Notes under the pieces: model-generated | The model's input: only the letters and a program-made list of their open reading frames with translations | Database searches by the model: none | What the model was told of the DNA's origin: nothing | Assembly: GCA_037446725.1 (NCBI GenBank) | Contig: JBBIIC010000015.1 | Location: forward strand, 1 to 51,728 | Direction of reading: 5' to 3' | Source: JBBIIC01 sp037446725 | GTDB taxonomy: Bacteria > Actinomycetota > Coriobacteriia > Anaerosomatales > SLCP01 | DNA: 51,728 nucleotides | In this document: positions 17,279 through 25,409 of the stretch, in pieces | How the letters are laid out: each line of letters starts with the position of its first letter | Numbering within the stretch: position 1 is the first letter of the stretch | Position numbers and translations under genes: made by a program

Positions 17279-17992
17279 GTGTGGCAAGCAATCAAAGAAG
17301 CCATCTTTGCCGGCCTGCAGTTCTTCTACGACATCACGGCTGACTACGGCTTCGCTATCATTCTGCTGACCGTGGTGATCAGGCTTGCGATGACGCCGCT
17401 GACGGTCAAGCAGACCAAGTCGATGTACGAGATGCAGCGGATACAGCCCAAGATCAAGGAGCTGCAGAAGAAGTACAAGAACGACAAGGAGAAGTTGCAG
17501 GAAGAGACCCTGAAGTTCTACCAGGAGAACAAGGTCAACCCGTTCGGCGGGTGTCTCCCCCTCCTCTTACAGATGCCGGTCTTCATCGCGCTCTATCAGG
17601 TTCTGGGTGGGACCCCGGAGAGCCCTGGCCTTTTCCTGCAGTACGTCGATTCGCTCTCTCCCGCAGCCCAGGCCGAGGCGACACGGTTCTGGATATTTCT
17701 TCCAGACCTGACGGCTATGCCCGTGTCTGTATGGGGGGCGCAGGGCCTGCCTGAGATCATCCCCTACGCGGTGCTTGTCCTTCTGTTCGGCCTGAGCATC
17801 TGGCTGCCACAGATGCTGATGCCCGGCGAGAACCAGCAGAAGCAGATCGCCATGATCATGGCGATCTTCATGCTTTACATCGGCTGGATAAGCCCGGCCG
17901 GCGTGCTCCTGTATTGGGTGACATCGAGCGTGCTCGGCATCGCACAGCAGCAGATCCAGCTCAAGTACCTGAAGCAGAGGGTGGAGGCATAG
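17279..17992 (+). CDS. yidC: YidC/Oxa1-family membrane protein insertase
   Basis: About 237 residues, the short form seen in Gram-positive bacteria. The first core helix contains the functional arginine in LTVVIRLAMTPLTVKQ, followed by a charged cytoplasmic coiled-coil hairpin (IQPKIKELQKKYKNDKEKL), the NPFGGCLPLLLQMPVF motif and further helices (ISPAGVLLYWVTSSVLGIAQQ). It inserts membrane proteins alone or with SecYEG. Unlike many homologues it lacks an obvious lipoprotein cysteine at the N-terminus. GTG start at 17279 after GAGGAGG. jag follows by two bases. Confidence 0.97.
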   Translation: MWQAIKEAIFAGLQFFYDITADYGFAIILLTVVIRLAMTPLTVKQTKSMYEMQRIQPKIKELQKKYKNDKEKLQEETLKFYQENKVNPFGGCLPLLLQMPVFIALYQVLGGTPESPGLFLQYVDSLSPAAQAEATRFWIFLPDLTAMPVSVWGAQGLPEIIPYAVLVLLFGLSIWLPQMLMPGENQQKQIAMIMAIFMLYIGWISPAGVLLYWVTSSVLGIAQQQIQLKYLKQRVEA

Positions 17993-17994
17993 AC

Positions 17995-18765
17995 ATGAAG
18001 CGAGAGACAACGGTGGAAGGGGCGACCGTCGAGGACGCCCTTGACGCGGCCCTGGCTGAGCTGGGCGTGCAGCAGGACGCGGTCGAGTATGAGGTCCTTG
18101 AAGAGGGCGGCAAGCGCCTTTTCGGACTCGGCTCGGAGCGCATAGCGCGGGTTCGGGTATGGCTTCGCGATGAGTTCGTCGCGGAGATGGCCAGTGAGGG
18201 CCCGGGCGAGGAGACATCAGAGCAGGAGTGCCACACACTTGAAGCGGAGGAGTCACCGCCCGCTGCCGTGCTTCGCGAAGCGGCGGAGGACCTCACGGAG
18301 GAGGAGCTCGACAAGGTCGCGGATGAGGCAGTCGGTGTCATCCAGAGCATCCTAGACGGATTCGGGATCGACGCGATGATCGACGAATACGAAGGGGATG
18401 AAGGCGAGATCATCCTCGACATCGTCGGAGACGACCTTGGCCTCCTGATCGGCCGACACGGACGCACACTCGACTCGATGCAGGTTCTGGTTACAGCCAT
18501 AACTAATCGTAGACTGGGCTTCAGGTACCCGGTCCTTGTCGACGTCGAAGGGTATCGTAATCGCCGGCGTGCGAAGCTTGAGGAGATGGGTCAGCGCGCG
18601 GCCGACAGGGCCGTGAGGCAGAGGACCCCCGTCAAGCTTCGGCCGATGTCTGCTCTCGAGCGCCGAGTCGTACACATGAGCCTTCGTGATGACGGTCGCG
18701 TTTCGACTGCAAGCGAGGGAGAGGAGCCATTCCGCGCGGTAGTTGTGTCGCCGAAGGGACGCTAG
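17995..18765 (+). CDS. jag: Jag/KhpB RNA-binding protein (Jag_N, KH, R3H)
   Basis: About 256 residues. Residues 1-50 form the Jag_N domain (TVEGATVEDALDAALAELG, LFGLGSERIARVRV), then an acidic linker. A KH domain follows (IIGD-type fold with GLLIGRHGRTLDSMQ near residue 155), then an R3H domain (PMSALERRVVHMSL, near 220). These proteins bind RNA and in firmicutes act with KhpA in cell-envelope control. The ATG at 17995 is used because it lies eight bases after GTGGAGG at the yidC 3' end. Last gene of the rpmH operon; a hairpin follows. Confidence 0.95.
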   Translation: MKRETTVEGATVEDALDAALAELGVQQDAVEYEVLEEGGKRLFGLGSERIARVRVWLRDEFVAEMASEGPGEETSEQECHTLEAEESPPAAVLREAAEDLTEEELDKVADEAVGVIQSILDGFGIDAMIDEYEGDEGEIILDIVGDDLGLLIGRHGRTLDSMQVLVTAITNRRLGFRYPVLVDVEGYRNRRRAKLEEMGQRAADRAVRQRTPVKLRPMSALERRVVHMSLRDDGRVSTASEGEEPFRAVVVSPKGR

Positions 18766-18799
18766 GTCCTACGCGGATTCTCAATCGCACGGAATCAGG

Positions 18800-18831
18800 A
18801 CCGGGGCTCGGGCACTCCGACGGGCCCCGGT
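18800..18831 (+). terminator. Hairpin terminator downstream of jag
   Basis: An eight-base perfect stem ACCGGGGC/GCCCCGGT encloses a 16-base loop and is followed by TTTCCCTTTC. It sits 35 bases after the jag stop, ending the rpmH-jag operon. Confidence 0.65.
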
Positions 18832-19681
18832 TTCCCTTTCGGACGCATCTGCCCAGACACACTCGGGACCGAAGTCCATCCGCTGGGAGTTCCGAGATCC
18901 GGTTTGCCTTCGCGGAACAGCGTGCACGAAGTGTGATCCCGCGCGGTCTCGGCCATCAGCAAGCCTCTCAGCGGTTCACTGACTGACCGGCGGTTATTGA
19001 AAGCGAGACACGGGGTCGCAGCCTGGGCGCTCGCACAGGATTTCGCGAACGTAGACGGCGCGGTCAGGTACCCCGTCCCACACCGCCGCGATCATCGGAG
19101 GAGCAGATGATGCGCGTGTGCGGACGAGGCTCAGGCGACTCAGCGTCGTTCGGAGCCACCGGCGAGCGACCCAACGTAACGCGAATCGGGCGGCGCATGG
19201 CGATGATCAGCGCAGCACGACCGTGACGCAGCAGGACATGGTGTTCATCGCATGAGCCGACTCAGGTGGAGCGGGCCGGAAGTCTCGCCAAAACACCTCG
19301 ATTCAACGACTCTTGTCAGCGGTCGCCGACACACGCGTGCGGCAGTGTGTCGGGGGGAGGGATCTACCTTCGTGGCGTGGACAGCTCGGCAAGCGCGTAG
19401 GCTTGAGAAACGGAGAGCCTGCCTGCAGCCAGCGAGAGCGCTCGGTTTGGAAGCTGGCGCACCTCACCGCTCCCTGCCGTCCGGCATGCACGAACTCAGA
19501 TAATCACGGAGTTACCCCACGGTGTCTTCGGGACATGGTCCGCGTGCCCCACAACGCCAAACGAACGGTGGACAAGCGTAGTGATGTGGCGAGCATGATG
19601 AGAATCGCACCGAGTTCCACGCACATTGCATACCAAGGCCGCGAGTTCCGCTATGATGGGGTCGCGGTATTCAACCGTACA
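18832..19681. other. 850-bp gene-free stretch between jag and the parS sites
   Basis: I find no credible gene here: the open frames are short, lack ribosome-binding sites and look like no family. mnmE and mnmG, which occupy this place in many bacteria, are absent, as is usual in actinobacteria. A -10-like TATGAT at 19652-19657 may start the rsmG transcript. No tRNA or obvious structured RNA was recognised. Confidence 0.6.
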
Positions 19682-19697
19682 TGTTTCACGTGAAACA
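19682..19697. other. parS: parS centromere site, perfect palindrome
   Basis: TGTTTCACGTGAAACA, a perfect 16-bp palindrome matching the universal chromosomal parS consensus TGTTNCACGTGAAACA. It lies 82 bases upstream of rsmG and about 1.7 kb from parB, whose product should bind it. Confidence 0.95.
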
Positions 19698-19739
19698 TGG
19701 AGCCTGAGGGATCGGAATCCTCGCGTATCGGAGTGACGG

Positions 19740-19755
19740 TGTTTCACATGAAACA
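19740..19755. other. parS: Second parS site, one base off consensus
   Basis: TGTTTCACATGAAACA, differing from the palindrome only at the ninth base. It lies 42 bases beyond the perfect site, and 23 bases before the rsmG start. The tandem pair would seed a ParB-CTP partition complex close to oriC. Confidence 0.85.
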
Positions 19756-19778
19756 TCAACGAACGGGGATCGGGGAGC

Positions 19779-20507
19779 ATGATGACGTCTCAGCGACGCC
19801 GGGAACTCGAGTCCGTGGTCAGCCGTGCGTTTGAGTTGGGAGTGGATGTCACGGCGGAGAGCGCAGAGCTGATGCTCGATCACCTCGATCTGGTTCTCTG
19901 CGCAAACGAACGACTCAACCTGACCTCCATCACATCCCGCGAGGCCGCCGTTTCACGGCACATCGTTGACTCCGTTGCTGCTTCCGCGCACATCGAACAC
20001 GTTTCGACGCCGATTGCGGACTTGGGTAGTGGCGCGGGTTACCCCGGAATCCCTGTCTCCATCGCGGTGGGCGAGCCGGTCGAGCTGGTCGAGTCAATCA
20101 AGAAGAAGGCCACATTCCTCGAGCAGTGCGTCACTGATCTTGGCGGCCTGAACGGCTCGGTGGTGTTCTCGCTGCGGGCTGAGGAACTTGCGCTGCAGAG
20201 TCCTGGCCGCTACGGGACCGTGCTTGCCCGCGCCGTGACCTCTCTTCCGTCCCTGGTTGAGCTTGCCAGCCCACTACTGCGCATGAGCGGCAGACTGGTC
20301 GCGATGAAGGGTTCACCGACTGCGAAGGAGCGAGAGTCCGGTTCGGCCGCTGGCCGGATGGTGGGGATGAAGGAGTGTGACTGGGTCGAGTACGCACTGC
20401 CGGGGAGCGGGGAGCGGCGGACGATTGTCATCTACCAGAAGACGGCGCCTTCTGACGTGGCGCTTCCTCGCCGGGTAGGGCTCGCACAGAGGGGACCGCT
20501 GGCGTAG
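19779..20507 (+). CDS. rsmG: 16S rRNA m7G527 methyltransferase RsmG
   Basis: About 242 residues. Class I SAM-dependent methyltransferase: motif I is ADLGSGAGYPGIPV near residue 83, preceded by NLTSITSREAAVSRHIVDSV, the family's hallmark. It methylates N7 of G527 in 16S rRNA; loss of this mark gives low-level streptomycin resistance in other bacteria. Start ATG at 19779 or the next codon, after GGGGAG. Directly downstream of the two parS sites and upstream of parA. Confidence 0.96.
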   Translation: MMTSQRRRELESVVSRAFELGVDVTAESAELMLDHLDLVLCANERLNLTSITSREAAVSRHIVDSVAASAHIEHVSTPIADLGSGAGYPGIPVSIAVGEPVELVESIKKKATFLEQCVTDLGGLNGSVVFSLRAEELALQSPGRYGTVLARAVTSLPSLVELASPLLRMSGRLVAMKGSPTAKERESGSAAGRMVGMKECDWVEYALPGSGERRTIVIYQKTAPSDVALPRRVGLAQRGPLA

Positions 20508-20530
20508 TCTGACACTTCACCACCGCGCGT

Positions 20531-20551
20531 AGTTGGCCTATACTGCCAACT
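20531..20551 (+). promoter_or_regulatory. parAB -10 element inside a 7-bp inverted repeat
   Basis: AGTTGGC and GCCAACT are perfect inverted copies separated by seven bases; the -10 hexamer TATACT (20539-20544) lies across the centre. Such placement suggests an operator that blocks RNA polymerase. The parA GTG is about 34 bases downstream of the predicted start. Confidence 0.5.
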
Positions 20552-20584
20552 GTCGCGTCGCATCGGCCGGAGAGAGGGGTTGCC

Positions 20585-21388
20585 GTGTCCCATGAAGTGC
20601 TTGACGCTGCGTCTGAGCGACCGGCGGGAGCGAGGGTACTCGCGGTCGTCAACCAGAAGGGCGGCGTGGGTAAGAGCACGACCGCGGTCAACCTCAGCGC
20701 ATGCCTCGGCGAACTCGGCGGCAAGGTCCTTCTCGTCGACCTCGATCCTCAGGGAAACGCGACCTCGGGTTATGGCCTCAACCGTAATCAGCGGTCGCTC
20801 TGCATCTACGACGCTCTCCTCGGCGAGCAGGACCTCGCTTCGCTGATCGAGCCGGTCGAAATCGAACACGTATTCGCAGTGCCGGCCACCATTCAACTCG
20901 CCGGAGCAGAGATAGAGCTCGTTTCCGCGATGAGCCGCGAGACCCGCCTGAAGGCCATCCTCGCTCCGGTTCTCAATGACTTCGACTTCGTGATCATCGA
21001 CTGCCCTCCGTCGCTCGGACTCCTGACGGTGAATGCTCTAACTGCAACTCAGGGCCTCATCATTCCAATTCAGTGTGAGTACTATGCGCTGGAAGGACTT
21101 TCCAAGTTGCTCGACAGCGTGAGGCTCGTGCGGGCGCACCTGAACCCGCTCCTGGAGGTCTTCGGCGTCGTCATGACGATGTACGACGTGCGGACGAAGC
21201 TCTCACAGCAGGTCGTCGAGGAGGTGCGCGAGTTCTTCGACGGCAAGGTGTTCGACTCGCTCATCCCGCGCTCGGTCCGTCTCTCCGAGGCACCGAGCTT
21301 CGGGCAGCCCATCACGCTATACGACCCGAACGGTAAGGGCGCCCAGGCCTACCGGGCACTAGCGAAGGAAGTGATCGATCGTGTCTAA
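20585..21388 (+). CDS. parA: Chromosome partitioning ATPase ParA (Soj)
   Basis: About 267 residues. The deviant Walker A motif KGGVGKSTTA lies near residue 27, Walker A' in FVIIDCPPSLGLLT, and PIQCEYYALEGL follows, all as in ParA/Soj. ATP-bound dimers bind DNA nonspecifically and are stimulated by ParB to separate origins. GTG start at 20585 after GAGAGGGG. Its last codons overlap the parB start by eight bases, so the two are coupled. A predicted operator covers its promoter. Confidence 0.97.
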   Translation: MSHEVLDAASERPAGARVLAVVNQKGGVGKSTTAVNLSACLGELGGKVLLVDLDPQGNATSGYGLNRNQRSLCIYDALLGEQDLASLIEPVEIEHVFAVPATIQLAGAEIELVSAMSRETRLKAILAPVLNDFDFVIIDCPPSLGLLTVNALTATQGLIIPIQCEYYALEGLSKLLDSVRLVRAHLNPLLEVFGVVMTMYDVRTKLSQQVVEEVREFFDGKVFDSLIPRSVRLSEAPSFGQPITLYDPNGKGAQAYRALAKEVIDRV

Positions 21389-22253
21389 GAGGGGATTGGG
21401 GCGAGGGCTCTCGGCGCTCATACCGAACGCCATCGATGAGGGCGCAGCGGAGACACTCGAGGTCGGCCTCGATCAGATCACCCCGAACCCGAAGCAGCCG
21501 CGTACCGACATGGACGAGGACGCCGTGGCGGAGTTGGCGGACTCCGTGCGCAAGGTCGGCGTTCTTCAGCCTGTGATCGTCCGACCCTACGGCGACGGCT
21601 ACCAGATCATCGCCGGTGAGCGGCGGTGGAGGGCAGCCCGTCTCGCGGGCCTCGAGCGGATCCCCGTGCGTGTGCTCAACATCGGAGAGACCGAGTCGCT
21701 CGAGCTCGCGCTGATCGAGAACCTGCAGCGCGAGGACCTCAACCCGATCGAAGAGGCGCGCGGCTATCGCCGTCTGCTTACCGAGCACCAGATGACCCAG
21801 GCCGAGCTTGCAGACAAGGTCTCCAAGTCGCGTTCGGCGGTCACGAATGCCCTGCGCCTGCTCGATCTGCCCGAGGAAGTCCAGGGACATGTCTACGAGG
21901 GACGTCTGTCCGCCGGCCACGCGCGCACGATCCTCTCGGTGCCCGACGAGGCGATGCGCATCAAGCTGGCCGATAAGGTCATCACGGAAGGCCTGTCTGT
22001 CCGCGAGACCGAGAACATGGCGAGGCTCTATGCGGCGGGCCAGGCCGAGCGCGCTCCACGCCCGCAGACGCCCAAGTCGTTCAAGATCGTGGCGCGCAAG
22101 CTGCGGCGCATGCTCGGCACAGGGGTGCGGGTGCGCCAGACGCAGAAGAAGGGCAAGATAGAGATCGAGTTCCACGGGGAGGATGAGCTGGAGCGCATAT
22201 TTCGGCTACTTACCGAGGGAGAGGTCCCCGCGGCGGCTGCAGAGGAGGCGTGA
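21381..22253 (+). CDS. parB: Chromosome partitioning protein ParB (Spo0J)
   Basis: About 290 residues. It begins RGLGRGLSALIP, has the ParB CTPase/nuclease-like domain with the CTP-binding motif GERRWRAA (near residue 77) and ENLQREDLNPIEEA, then the helix-turn-helix (AELADKVSKSRSAVTNALRLL) and a C-terminal dimerisation segment. It binds parS and spreads by CTP-dependent clamping. The two parS sites about 1.7 kb upstream are its natural targets. GTG start inside the end of parA. Confidence 0.97.
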   Translation: MSKRGLGRGLSALIPNAIDEGAAETLEVGLDQITPNPKQPRTDMDEDAVAELADSVRKVGVLQPVIVRPYGDGYQIIAGERRWRAARLAGLERIPVRVLNIGETESLELALIENLQREDLNPIEEARGYRRLLTEHQMTQAELADKVSKSRSAVTNALRLLDLPEEVQGHVYEGRLSAGHARTILSVPDEAMRIKLADKVITEGLSVRETENMARLYAAGQAERAPRPQTPKSFKIVARKLRRMLGTGVRVRQTQKKGKIEIEFHGEDELERIFRLLTEGEVPAAAAEEA

Positions 22254-22255
22254 GC

Positions 22256-22552
22256 ATGCGCAGACTCGGCTGGTTTGCGGCAGGAGCGCTGTTCGGCGTG
22301 CTGGCAGGCGTGCTCGTCGGCATCCTGATCGCGCCCGATAGCGGCGCGAAGACCCGTCGCAGGATCGCTGCGGAAGCGCAGAAGGCCGCCGAGGTCGCGC
22401 GCAACGTGGCCGAGCGTGCGGAGCGGGTCGCCGGCGGGCTCGGAGGCCGCGTCGACCACTATCTCGGTCGCGACGAAGAGGTGGCGTGGCGCAAAGTGCG
22501 GGAGATCCGTGAAGGGGTCCAGCGCTACACGCGTGCCCAGACCGCCAACTGA
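22256..22552 (+). CDS. YtxH-like membrane-anchored small protein
   Basis: About 98 residues. One N-terminal helix (WFAAGALFGVLAGVLVGILIAP) is followed by DSGAKTRRRI, the mark of YtxH-like proteins, and then an Ala/Glu/Arg-rich amphipathic helix (AEAQKAAEVARNVAERAERVAGG). The family is of unknown function and is often stress-linked. A GTG at 22250 overlaps the parB stop (GTGA), but the ATG at 22256 is the more natural start. It is probably cotranscribed with parAB. Confidence 0.8.
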   Translation: MRRLGWFAAGALFGVLAGVLVGILIAPDSGAKTRRRIAAEAQKAAEVARNVAERAERVAGGLGGRVDHYLGRDEEVAWRKVREIREGVQRYTRAQTAN

Positions 22553-22598
22553 GCATGTCAGACCCAGGTGAGACGGTGAACCCCCACACCTGGAGGGG

Positions 22599-25409
22599 AT
22601 GATGTCGCTCACCCTGTTCACCGGCCGGCCAAACGCCGGCAAGACGGGACGGTTGTACCGACCGATCATCGACGCCGCAGCGCGCGCCGGCAGTCCGGTC
22701 GTGTTGTTGCCGAGCACGCCCGACGCTCGGAGAGCCGCCAGGGAGTTCTCCAGCCGCGGCATCTCCGGCGTCCGGACGGCGGTCCTCGACCGCTGGATCG
22801 CCGAGCTGTGGTCGCTCCACGGAGACGGGCGACGCATCGTCGATTCCGTAGCCCGCGAGGCTCTTCTCATGCGCGCATGTGCTGACCGGCAGCTGCGAGC
22901 TCTTGCACGCTCCGCCGGGTCGCCCGGCTTTGTCAGGCTGCTCTCAGCACTTGCGGAGCGTGTGCCCGCTGTCGAGGAGGCCAGCGCCCGATCACCCCAA
23001 GAGCGCGAGATCGTTGCGGTGCTGGGGCGTTACGAGGAGATCCTCGTGAGAGACGGCCTCATCGAGCTGTCGACCGCCTCCGTGCTGCTCGGCTCGGCCT
23101 CCCCGCGACCGGAGGGGCCGGTGGCCATCAACCGCTTCACTGATCTCTCACCTGCACAGGAGGCCTTCGCATGCGGCCTCGCGCAGGTCGCCGAAGTAGG
23201 AGTTGCGCTCCCGTGGGAGGAGGGCCACCCGGCCACCGAGGTGTTGACCCCGCTGGTGAAGCGCCTCGCCGAGCGAGGGCGTCACGAGCATGTCGGAAGT
23301 CCGGATCCCGAAGGGGAGCTCGCCCGGCTCGAACACGCGCTCTACCGGCCCGGTACGCCCCACGCACCGACCGGTGCCGTCGTACTCGCCGAGGCCGCAG
23401 GCCGGGACCTCGAGGTCGTGCTCGCGGTGGACATCGCTGCCGACCATATCGAGCGGGGCGTTCCTGCGGGGCACGTCGCAATCGTGTTTCGTGAGGCGGG
23501 CAGCAGGGTGGCGCTCGTGGAGGCCGCCGCCAAGCAGGCGGGGGTCGATGTCCAGACCGATGTCGCGTTGCCATTGGCCGGGACGCCGATGGGTACGGCT
23601 CTACTCGCCCTCGTCGACGCGGCTTGCGGACGCGAGCCGTCCCGCGAGCGACTGCTTGCCTACCTCGCGTCCCCGTACTCGGGTGTGGATGCCACGCATC
23701 TCGAGCGTGCCGACGCCGCGTGGCGACGCACCCGCGCCGCAGGCTCCCGTATGCTGGCGGACGCCGGCCGAATGCCCGGGTGCGGGCATGCCGTGCGGCT
23801 CGCGCGCGCCCTCAGTGGAGCCCCGCTTACCTCCAGAAATGCCAGACACTGGCAATCCCTCATAGACATGCTGCTGGCATCCGCCGATGCTCGCCGTGGA
23901 CTGAGCCATGCTGCGGGATCCTGGGACTGCGCCGTCCAACGTGCCGCCGTCAGCACGCTCGCGGCGCTTGCCGAGGGCATCGGTGAAGACGTTGGGGGCG
24001 CGGAGGTACGGGCGGCCCTGGCGCGAGCACCGGTGTCCTCGGGCGGCCCCGAGCGCGAGGACGCCGTGGTTTTCACCGAGGCACATCGCGTGCGAGGCCG
24101 CCGCTTCGACGTGGTAATACTCGGCGGACTGAGCGCCGGCGAGTTCTCCCCCGAGCGGCCGAGACCCCTGGCCACAGAGCTGCTCGATGGGCTCGGCCTG
24201 CCGTCGGGCAGCGACGAGCGAGCAGCGGAACGGCTGCTCTTCTACACCGTCGCTACGCGGCCCCGAACGGCACTGCACCTCGTGCGGCAGTCGACCGACG
24301 CGAACGGCGAGGCGCTGCGCCCCTCGGCATTCTGGGAAGAGGTCCTCGACCTGTACCGCACACCCGGCGGTGGCGATCCGGAGCGTCACCCTGAAGGCCT
24401 GCCAGTCGAGGTCAGACCACTCACGGTGCTCGGCAGCGATAGCGTGGCCTACACACCCGGACGGCGCGCGGAGCGCATGGCAGGGCCGCGGCGACCCTGG
24501 CGACCCAGGCGGGGAGCACTCGTCTCCCCGACGGCGAGGGCGGCGCTTCAAGACATCGACGAGTTCTCGGTGTCTGAGCTCGAGGCGTACGCGGCCTGCC
24601 CGTACCGCTGGTTCGTCGAACGCGCGGTCCGGCCGAGGGAGATCGACGCCGCGTTCGAGGCGCGTGAGGCGGGCAGCCTGGCTCACGGCGTGCTCGCCGC
24701 CTTCTACGAGCGCTGGTCGACGCCCGAGGCCCCCCGCAGAGTCACTCCCGAGAGCCTCCCTGAAGCTCAGGCGGTGCTCGGAGAGGTACTCTACGAGGCG
24801 GTCGAAAGCGGTCCGAGGACGATCGGGCTCGCCGAAGAGCTCACTGTCGACAAGGTCCGCCGATGGGTGGCGGACGCGATCGCCGACGACGCGCTGCTGC
24901 TCCCGGGGTATGTTCCCCTTGCCTGCGAGTTCGCTTTCGGCCGGGCGGAGGAGCGCCCGTTCGAGTTCGGCGGGGTGGCGCTCAGGGGGCGCATCGACCG
25001 CATCGACCGGCGCGGCGGCGGTCTAGTGGTCACGGACTACAAGTCCGCCGGCGTCGTTCCAGGTCATGGCTCGTTCGACAGCCGCGGCATCATGCAGCTT
25101 CCCGTCTATCTCGCAGCGGCCTCGGCCCTCCTCGACGGGGAGCCTGACGGCGCGATCTTCCGGTCGTTGAGCTCCCGGACGGCGCGCGGCTTCTGGCGAG
25201 CGGACCGCCTCTCCCTGCTTGAGTGCGGCTCTCGAACGGACGCGGTGGGACCCGACGAGGTGTCCGGGATCCTCGGGCAGGCAGCGGACCGTGTGGCGGC
25301 TGCGGCCGAGGGGATTCGCACCGGCCACATAGCGCCGGTGCAGGGCGGCTGCTCCGCGTGCGCGTCGTGTTCCGCGCGAGCGGTGTGCCGGGAGGCGGGG
25401 AACGCATGA
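22599..25409 (+). CDS. addB: AddB-like helicase-nuclease subunit (PD-(D/E)XK)
   Basis: About 936 residues. An AddB-type P-loop GRPNAGKTG stands at the N-terminus, followed by degenerate helicase-like domains. The C-terminal RecB-type nuclease has the metal-binding pattern LRGRIDRIDR...VVTDYKSAG. Cysteines for an AddB iron-sulfur cluster are present: one in AACPYRWF (about residue 667) and three more in CSACASCSARAVC at the C-terminus. With AddA it should resect double-strand breaks. The stop overlaps the AddA start by four bases (ATGA), so subunits are made together. Confidence 0.88.
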   Translation: MMSLTLFTGRPNAGKTGRLYRPIIDAAARAGSPVVLLPSTPDARRAAREFSSRGISGVRTAVLDRWIAELWSLHGDGRRIVDSVAREALLMRACADRQLRALARSAGSPGFVRLLSALAERVPAVEEASARSPQEREIVAVLGRYEEILVRDGLIELSTASVLLGSASPRPEGPVAINRFTDLSPAQEAFACGLAQVAEVGVALPWEEGHPATEVLTPLVKRLAERGRHEHVGSPDPEGELARLEHALYRPGTPHAPTGAVVLAEAAGRDLEVVLAVDIAADHIERGVPAGHVAIVFREAGSRVALVEAAAKQAGVDVQTDVALPLAGTPMGTALLALVDAACGREPSRERLLAYLASPYSGVDATHLERADAAWRRTRAAGSRMLADAGRMPGCGHAVRLARALSGAPLTSRNARHWQSLIDMLLASADARRGLSHAAGSWDCAVQRAAVSTLAALAEGIGEDVGGAEVRAALARAPVSSGGPEREDAVVFTEAHRVRGRRFDVVILGGLSAGEFSPERPRPLATELLDGLGLPSGSDERAAERLLFYTVATRPRTALHLVRQSTDANGEALRPSAFWEEVLDLYRTPGGGDPERHPEGLPVEVRPLTVLGSDSVAYTPGRRAERMAGPRRPWRPRRGALVSPTARAALQDIDEFSVSELEAYAACPYRWFVERAVRPREIDAAFEAREAGSLAHGVLAAFYERWSTPEAPRRVTPESLPEAQAVLGEVLYEAVESGPRTIGLAEELTVDKVRRWVADAIADDALLLPGYVPLACEFAFGRAEERPFEFGGVALRGRIDRIDRRGGGLVVTDYKSAGVVPGHGSFDSRGIMQLPVYLAAASALLDGEPDGAIFRSLSSRTARGFWRADRLSLLECGSRTDAVGPDEVSGILGQAADRVAAAAEGIRTGHIAPVQGGCSACASCSARAVCREAGNA

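Noticed and set aside
19252..19693. Open frames of 60-126 codons between jag and rsmG
   Set aside because: No ribosome-binding sites, Arg/Ser-rich composition and overlap with the parS site; not credible genes.
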